A stretch of 64,000 nucleotides of DNA, taken from positions 12,029,471 through 12,093,470 of the forward strand of contig CM034304.1 in assembly GCA_019925795.1 (NCBI GenBank). The letters run 5' to 3'. Shown here piece after piece: positions 57,894 to 64,000 of this stretch. This DNA is from Dendrobium chrysotoxum (lineage: Eukaryota > Streptophyta > Magnoliopsida > Asparagales > Orchidaceae). The notes beneath the pieces were generated by a model. That model was not told where the DNA came from. It saw nothing but the letters and a program-made list of their open reading frames with translations, and made no database searches. The translations under genes were made by a program, and so were the position numbers. Positions within the stretch are counted from its first letter, which is position 1. Each line of letters starts with the position of its first letter.

Positions 57894-57911
57894 ATAGTAT
57901 TGTACACTTTT
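57894..57911 (+). repeat. Target site duplication of the RTE LINE, right
   Basis: ATAGTATTGTACACTTTT, matching the left copy except for one base gap. Confidence 0.85.
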
Positions 57912-58100
57912 ATGGTGGAATTTGAAATACTAGTTACGATTCTTATCATTTTGCTTGAAGCTTTGCTAGTTGATGCACCCATTTCTCTAAATGACTGTGT
58001 GAATACTAGAATAAAGAGCATTGCACAGTTTTATAGTATTGTATGCTTCCATGTTGGAATTCAAAATATTGGTTACAATTGTTAGTATTTTGTTCGAGTT
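57894..58100 (+). repeat. Diverged direct repeat at the LINE insertion site
   Basis: TATAGTATTGTACACTTTTA followed by TGGTGGAATTTGAAATACTA (57892-57935) is repeated in diverged form at about 58032-58072 (TATAGTATTGTATGCTTCCA then TGTTGGAATTCAAAATATTG). The step is about 140 bases. It existed before the LINE insertion. Confidence 0.65.
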
Positions 58101-59515
58101 TTTGTAGTTGCTTGAGGCAACCTGATGAGGACATCCAACCATGGAAAGTGTATCAGCAATGAGAACGATGATCTACGGCTACAATCGCATCTCTTTATTT
58201 TTGATTGATGTATTGTATTTTTATTATTAGTGTCCTTTTCCACGTTTATCCTCGCTTGAGGGACTAGTTGCATGTAACCCCAAAGGGGTAATTTGGTCTT
58301 TTATTTTGTTCTTGTATGAGGGCCTATTTATAACCTTCTTTTCTCTCTTATGAGGTAATGAATGATTATTAATGAAAATTCAGCTTTCTTGTTCTTGATC
58401 TCTTTATGAGTTCTTGAGAGGAGAAACCCTAGGAGAGGGTCACGCATCACCCGTTAGTCGCCGGTGGATTCCGGGACTCGCGGTTAGTATTCGTAGTATT
58501 TTCTTAGCGTTTCTTCCTTTCTCCTACATCCGGCCACCTCTTCTTCCCCAAACACCCGCCGGCCACTTCAAGTCCTCAAGCTGCCGGTCAACCTCAACAA
58601 GACCCCCTCCACCTCTCGGCAAACAAACCCCACCGCCTCCTTCAAGCCGCCAACCACTTTCACCCGCCAAACCTTCCTCTCTCCGCCGACCTTCCTACTC
58701 TCCATCTTCAAATCGCCACATCCAAAGCCCTAACCCTAGTTAGCCACCGGCCTTCACCTCCCATGGTTCCAATTTCGATTGTTTGCTTCTTTCCAAAATA
58801 GAGCATGAAGATTAGGAGGAAAATCCAATTCAAATTTTGAATTCTTTCCTAAATCGACATAATCTATATTAGGAAGGTGTTCAATTCTTGGGTCTAACTT
58901 TAAATTAAAATTAAGAGGAATATTTGGCCCATTAATTCCTCCTAATTTTAGATGAGATCACTTAAGGAAACCCATCCAATCAATCCCTACTCCAAGCATG
59001 CCGCCGGCCCTACTTGGCCATCTTGCCTTTCTTTCCAATTCTCTTCTAGGGAAAAGATTTGAGTTACCTAATTTAGATCATCCTAGATTTAGAAAGAATT
59101 CAAATTTCAAATTCAAATTTATTTGAACTAGAATACTTTCCTAAAATAAGATTAATCTAATTTAGATGCTTTCCAAATCACTTCAAATCTGAAATAATTA
59201 GAGATTCTCCCCTAATTCTTCTTCCTTGATTAGTATTCTAAGTTTGGAAAGGAATTTTAAATTCCCCAATTAAATCCCCATGCATGGCCGGCCCACCTGC
59301 ACTCTCCAATCTAAATAAACCCCAAAATTCCCTCCCGTTAATTCCCTATCCACTCCAATCATTGCTACCGCCCCCTCCTTCCTCCCTCCTATCTAATTAA
59401 ATTATTTCCTTAAACCCTCAAATCAGGCCTCCCTCACCTTTCTCAAACCCTAGCCGCCTCCTCCAAGTTCTCCTCCCGCCCCCCCTCCCCCCTCTTTCCC
59501 GGGAGTTTTCTGCAA
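58101..59515. other. Gene-free, partly LTR-like stretch
   Basis: The part 58280-58450 resembles an LTR promoter: GGGCCTATTTATAACCTTC, then leader-like GAGAGGAGAAACCCTAGGAG. It is followed by a C-rich part (58530-58740) whose Pro/Ser-rich frame (58414-58743) I do not call a gene. It may be a solo LTR, but I could not pair both ends. Confidence 0.4.
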
Positions 59516-59850
59516 GCTGTCCACGAAATCCCAGCAAAATGCCTTGCTGTCCTGCACCCTTGGGAGTCACGATTTGCTGTCCTGAAGCTCCTTACACCCT
59601 ATAGCAGCTGTCCAAGGCTTCTCTAAGCCTTATAGTTTGCTGTCCAGATTTCTGGATAGATTCTATAAGCTGTCCAGAACTCTCCATTGTCAACAATGCT
59701 GTCCAGAACTCCAGAGATTGGGAAAACTGCTGTCCAGAAAATTTCTGCGCTTCTACCTACTATCCAGCCGCCCGGGAGACCGTCGCATGCTGTCCAAAGG
59801 TGTTAGTTTGCTGTCCAAAGAATTCAACCTAAGTTAGCTTGCTGTCCACT
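59516..59850 (+). repeat. 30-base periodic repeat of GCTGTCC
   Basis: GCTGTCC occurs at 59516, 59546, 59576, 59607, 59639, 59669, 59698, 59729, 59789, 59810 and 59841, with a mutated copy (ACTATCC) at 59759. Steps are 30, 30, 31, 32, 30, 29, 31, 30, 30, 21 and 31 bases. Between the 7-mers the sequence is almost unrelated, so only the anchor and the period are conserved. CAGAA or CAAAG often follows. A partly open frame (59637-59837) is not convincing as a gene. Confidence 0.88.
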
Positions 59851-61226
59851 CTCTCTCAAGCACATAAACAACCACACCGGAGCTCCGTATCTCCTTTCTT
59901 TGGGTAAACTCTTCCTCCCACTCTTTTATCTTCGCAGTTGATTCTCAATTGTTGTCTTATTAGATTCATGAAGATAGTGTCAATGTTCCTCCGCCAAAGC
60001 TTAATAAGTTAGAGAGTTGAGTGAGGGGATCTTTGCATAGTGACTAATCTTATTGTTAGCATAGGGATTTTGTTGAAAACCTTCAATGTATGTAACATTA
60101 GATTAATTGACTATTTTAAGATCTTAACTCCTACACATGTGATTTGACCTAAGTTTGTTCCATCGCCTTATTGTTTTATCTTAGTATTTAAATCAACATG
60201 AGTTTTATTTAATATTATTCTTTAAATATTAAGCGTGCAAACTCATTAAGCAACTCATCTTTGCCTTTAAGTTCTATATCACAACCATTTTTCTAAATGA
60301 CTATGAAATTTAGAATAAAAAATGATTGAGCGAGGGGTAGTCTTGTCATTGTGGTCTCCACTGTTGTTATGGCGAAGATTGCTTCTTTTGTTGTTAAGGG
60401 CACTTCAGTCTAATGAGCACTCAAGAGTATAGACCTTATGGACCTTTTCTTTCCAATTAAAATTTTCTCTTACTTGAGTATTGGGAGAATTATTAGCTAC
60501 GAGTGTTTTTTTTTAAGACAATTATTAGCCATGAGTGTTGATAGCTTTGTTAACTGCAATCTTATCTTCTGCATTCCAGATTAGATAGACTTACATGTCC
60601 ATAATTTCCCTTATTAGCGGTGAGCATAATGGTTTAGGAAAAAGATGTCGAGTAAGACATTATGAAGAAGCTTTAGGTTAATCGTCAAGATCTGCCCAAC
60701 CTTATTATATAACCAACAAAAGTAGTCTTTAACTAACTCACTATCATTTTGGAAGATGCCAATACTAGAAAGGTGCAAGGACTTCTTAATGATTATTCTG
60801 CTTTTGATGAATTGATCAATAATAATTGTGGCCAGCTCATTGAGTTTTTCAGTTGAGTTTCAAGGGAGTTTACTTTTAAATATGGGCTACCCCTATGGTA
60901 ATCAAGAAACTTGATAAGGCAATGAGCTTGAGGCGCAGAGGATGTGCGTGATTGTTTGAAAATGGTTAGTAAGTTTTTGGGGATCACTAGACCTATTAGA
61001 GGATTTGACCATCGTAGCTTGAATCTTAAGGGGATTAGTTGTTGAAACTGTGACATTGAATCTTTTCATTTTAGTTGTGGCTTACGTGAAGAGGATTTAC
61101 TCCTAGGCTAGAGCTTTTCTTTTATGAGTCGATAAAGTTAATCCCAAAAGAACATGCAAGGGATAGTATTACTCCACATTCTAAGGGAACATATTACACT
61201 TAATAGATGATTCTGAATTGGTTGAT
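59851..61226. other. Gene-free stretch before the chromovirus
   Basis: No recognisable gene. TTTGGGTAAACTC at about 59900 looks like a 5' splice site after the C/T-rich leader, but no exon could be defined. The minus-strand frame 60793-61056 shows no known motif. Confidence 0.45.
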
Positions 61227-61598
61227 TGATAGGATATGCTTAGTTTCACAAGCAATCCTATCCAAAACGACAAGCAAACAACAAAACTGCTGCAGTTTTG
61301 AGCAGAAAATCAGCCAAAATCCGAGAAAAGCAGTAAAATCTGAGAGAAAAACTGAGGGAAAACAACTCCAATAGGATATATTGCACTAGTAGATGATTAA
61401 AAATAACAAAAGATACAACGTTCTTCAATTTGAGAGGAAGAACAACTCTCCAAAACTCTCTTGCAACACCAAGAGCCCAAGCACCAAACCCTAGATCTCA
61501 AATTAGATTCAAATTCAAGATAATCCCTTTTCCCTCCTAATCCCCCTAATTAACCATAAAGGATTCCTACAAAATACCCAAACAGCCCTTTGCATTCA
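61227..61598 (-). repeat. Probable 3' LTR of the chromovirus
   Basis: On the minus strand the LTR starts TGAATGCAAAGGGCTG directly after a purine tract and ends near ATATCCTATCA (plus strand TGATAGGATAT at 61227). That gives about 372 bases, a normal size for short-LTR chromoviruses. The left boundary is a TG/CA guess; the partner LTR is outside the window. Confidence 0.55.
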
Positions 61599-61612
61599 AA
61601 AATTTCCCTCCC
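61599..61612 (-). promoter_or_regulatory. Polypurine tract of the chromovirus
   Basis: The minus strand reads GGGAGGGAAATTTT between the pol stop codon (61619-61621) and the LTR start. Confidence 0.7.
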
Positions 61613-61618
61613 ATGCAA

Positions 61619-64000
61619 TCAATTCAGCCCCAAATGGGGCCCACCTTGTCCGCCCCCTCCCTGGCTCTTCCGCCTCTTGGAATAGACGTGGACCGGTCCA
61701 GGCTGGACCGGTCCAGCCGGCCCCTCCTGGGCCGGTTCATATGTAACATTACTCCCCTCCCAAAGACTCACCTTGTCCTCAAGGTGAAAAGAGGGGAACT
61801 GCTCTTTCATTCTTTCCAACGGCTCCCAAGTAGCGTCGAAATCAGGGAGGCTCTTCCATTTGATCAGCACTTCTGTGTTGCCCATTTTATCTGATCGGAC
61901 TCCTGCCAGCTCTAATGGTTCTAAGACCACTTCTAAATCTTCCGTCATGGTGGCTGGTAGTTCTGCACTCGCTGCATGCTCCCCGATGGCTCTCCTTAGC
62001 TGAGAAACATGGAAGACTGGGTGTATAGTGGCTGAGGAGGGTAACTTCAATCTGTATGCCACTGCTCCAATCCTATCCAACACTTCATAGGGACCAAAGT
62101 ACCTCGGTGCCAATTTCTCATTCCTCCTTCTAGCCACTGTCCTCTGTCTGTAGGGTCGCAGTTTCAGGAACACCTCGCCCACTTCAAACTGCATGTCTCT
62201 TCGGTGCGAATCCGCTTGCTTCTTCATGATCTGTTGTGCCCTCATCAGATGTTTCTTCAGTTCATCTAGTATCTTGTCCCTTTCCTCTAAGTACTGCTCA
62301 ACTGACGACACTGGTGTACTACCTCTCCCGTAGTGTACAAGGTGTGGAGGGTCCCTTCCATATAGCACTTTGAATGGGGTCATCTGTGAAGCGGAATGGT
62401 ACGAGGTATTGTACCAATACTCCGCCCACGGCAGCCACTTTGCCCGCATCCGTGGAGTTTCAGAGACAAAACACCTCAAATAGGTCTCCAAGCTTCGGTT
62501 TACCACCTCTGTTTGTCCGTCTGTCTGTGGGTGATAGGCGGTGCTTCTCTTTAGAACAGTGCCCTGCATCCTGAACAACTCTCTCCAGAACTGGCTGAGG
62601 AACACTTTGTCTCGATCAGACACAATCGATTCAGGAATCCCATGTAATCTCACAACCTCCCTAATAAAAGCTGCCGCTACAGACATTGCGGTGTAAGGAT
62701 GCCTCAGAAGGATGAAGTGTGCATACTTGCTAAGTCTGTCAACCACCACCATGATGACTGTGAACCCTTCTGATCTTGGTAGGCCATCAATGAAATCCAT
62801 GGACACTTCCTCCCAGACTTTGTTTGGAAGTGTCAATGGTTGTAGTAATCCCCCCGGAGCCATAGCCATGTACTTATTCCTCTGACATACTTCACACCTT
62901 GCCACCATCTCTTCAACATCTCTATGCATCCCTTTCCAGTAGAGCTCAGATGCAAGTCTCCTGTAGGTCTTCTGAACTCCTGAATGTCCTCCAACGGCGC
63001 TGCCATGAAACTCCTGCAACAAGTGGGGGATGTGTATGGAAGTCCGTGGCATCACAAACCTCCCTTGATACAATAGTCTCTCCCCCTCAATGTAGTAGCC
63101 CGGATGACGACTCTTGTCCTTCCCCAGATCCTCCCTGATCTTCCTCAATTCTTCGCTCAGCTTACTTTCTTCCTTGATGGCCCCCCAATCTATCAACAAC
63201 GGAATTGACACCGCTAATTCCTGAAGCTCCCCAACACGTATGGATAGGGCATCAGCAGCTTTATTTTTCAAATCGGGCTTGTATTGGATCTCAAAGTCAT
63301 AGCCTAGTAATTTGGATAACCACCTCTGATGCTCCTCAGTCACCATCCTTTGCCCCAGAAGATATTTTAAGCTTCGCTGATCAGTCCTTACAATAAAATG
63401 CCTTCCCAATAGATAAGGCCGCCACTTCTGAATAGCCAAGACAATGGCCATTAACTCCCTCTCATACACTGACTTCAGTCTAGCCCTGGCTGACAGCACT
63501 TGACTGAAATAAGCAATTGGCCTGTGGTTCTACATCAACACTGCCCCCAGCCCATATCCCGATGCGTCAGTTTCCATGACAAAAACCTGGCTAAAATCTG
63601 GAAGTGCTAAGACTGGAACTGTAGTCATAGCTTCCTTCAGTTTCTCAAAAGCCCGGGTGGCTGCCTCTCCCCATAAAAATCCATCCTTCTTCAGTTGCTC
63701 CGTCAAAGGCCAAGCAATAGCACTGTATCCCTTCACAAATCTTCTGTAGTACCCAGTTAACCCCAAGAACCCCCTTAACTCCTTTAGGTTCCTAGGCATT
63801 AGCCACTTCTGCATTGCTTCTATTTTATTCTGATCAGCGGCTACTTCTTCTTGTGAGACCACGTGTCCCAAGTACTCTACACTGGTCTGGGCAAAGCTGC
63901 ACCTCTTCAGGTTGGCTTGTAACTGATGTTCCTGTAACACTCCCAAAACCGTCTTCAAGTGCTCCAAATGCTCCCCTTCAATCTTGCTATACACCAAGAT
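61619..64000 (-). pseudogene. Chromovirus (Ty3/gypsy) pol, 3' two-thirds, one in-frame stop
   Basis: On the minus strand from the window edge: RT connection (RCSFAQTSVEYLGHVVSQEE, LRGFLGLTGYYRRFVKGY), RNase H (METDASGYGLGAVLM), and a TAG at 63527-63529, probably a former Gln codon before NHRPIAYFSQ. RNase H then continues (YERELMAIVLAIQKWRPYL, RTDQRSLKYLL). Integrase has its zinc part (HGSAVGGHSG...CEVCQRNK) and core (SMDFIDGLP, VSDRDKVFLS, YHPQTDGQTEVVNRSLE) with all three acidic residues. A C-terminal chromodomain-like segment (VLIKWKSLPDFDATWE) follows. This domain may guide integration to marked chromatin. RLSKYAHFILLRHPYTA suggests the Reina/Galadriel side of plant chromoviruses, not firmly. 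Gag, protease and the 5' LTR lie beyond 64000. With a single stop, it is the best-kept pol in the window. Confidence 0.93.

Noticed and set aside
58414..58743. Pro/Ser-rich protein of 109 residues
   Set aside because: C-rich, leader-like DNA without a recognisable domain; more likely part of an LTR or UTR.

Overview
The window is about 64 kb of repeat-rich nuclear DNA from a flowering plant. I infer this from the repeat content: Ty1/copia elements of SIRE type, a very long Ty3/gypsy element of the Tat/Ogre group, a chromovirus, Mutator-like DNA transposons (MULEs) with long terminal inverted repeats, and RTE- and L1-type LINE relics. I cannot name the species. I found no intact host gene, no rRNA or tRNA gene and no CRISPR. 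Almost every recognisable coding stretch belongs to a transposable element, and most are broken by stops or frameshifts. || Layout. 1-1200: old inverted fragment of a SIRE LTR plus the adjoining 3' internal end. 1230-2745: relic of a Tat-type pol. 2746-9092: gene-free DNA with (AAT)n and long CT-rich repeat fields. 9103-9440: LINE ORF1 scrap. 9443-37707: one giant Tat/Ogre-like element, about 18 kb without its insert. In order it holds a 5' LTR stub, PBS, extra upstream ORF, gag, protease, a pol that has lost its core reverse transcriptase, RNase H, a second RNase H, integrase, a tandem-repeat 3' UTR and a long 3' LTR. A complete 9.9-kb SIRE-type copia element (26483-36389) is nested in that LTR, with a perfect 5-bp target duplication (AAAAG). 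40123-42868: a non-autonomous MULE filled with an 11-bp repeat array. 43120-49941: a related, coding MULE with TIRs of about 120-130 bp and a perfect 9-bp target duplication (TCCTTCGAG). It carries a FAR1/MULE transposase pseudogene and, in the opposite direction, a DUF1985-like/Ulp1-like gene. 50 kb-57.4 kb: mostly degenerate DNA including a 660-bp tandem duplication. 57457-57893: a tiny RTE LINE tail with about 18-bp target duplications. 59516-59850: a strikingly regular 30-bp repeat. 61227-64000 (minus strand): LTR and pol of a chromovirus that runs off the end of the window. || The most interesting system is the MULE pair. The coding element carries arrays of an 11-bp motif (near TTTAGTTGCGC) in several inferred introns of its genes and in the space between them. 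Its non-autonomous relative carries arrays of a different 11-bp motif (near ACACAGTTAAT). DUF1985-type proteins in MULEs, together with short tandem motifs in the element's non-coding DNA, recall the VANC anti-silencing system of Arabidopsis VANDAL elements. I propose, as inference only, that this family holds an independent, diverged version of such a self-recognition code.
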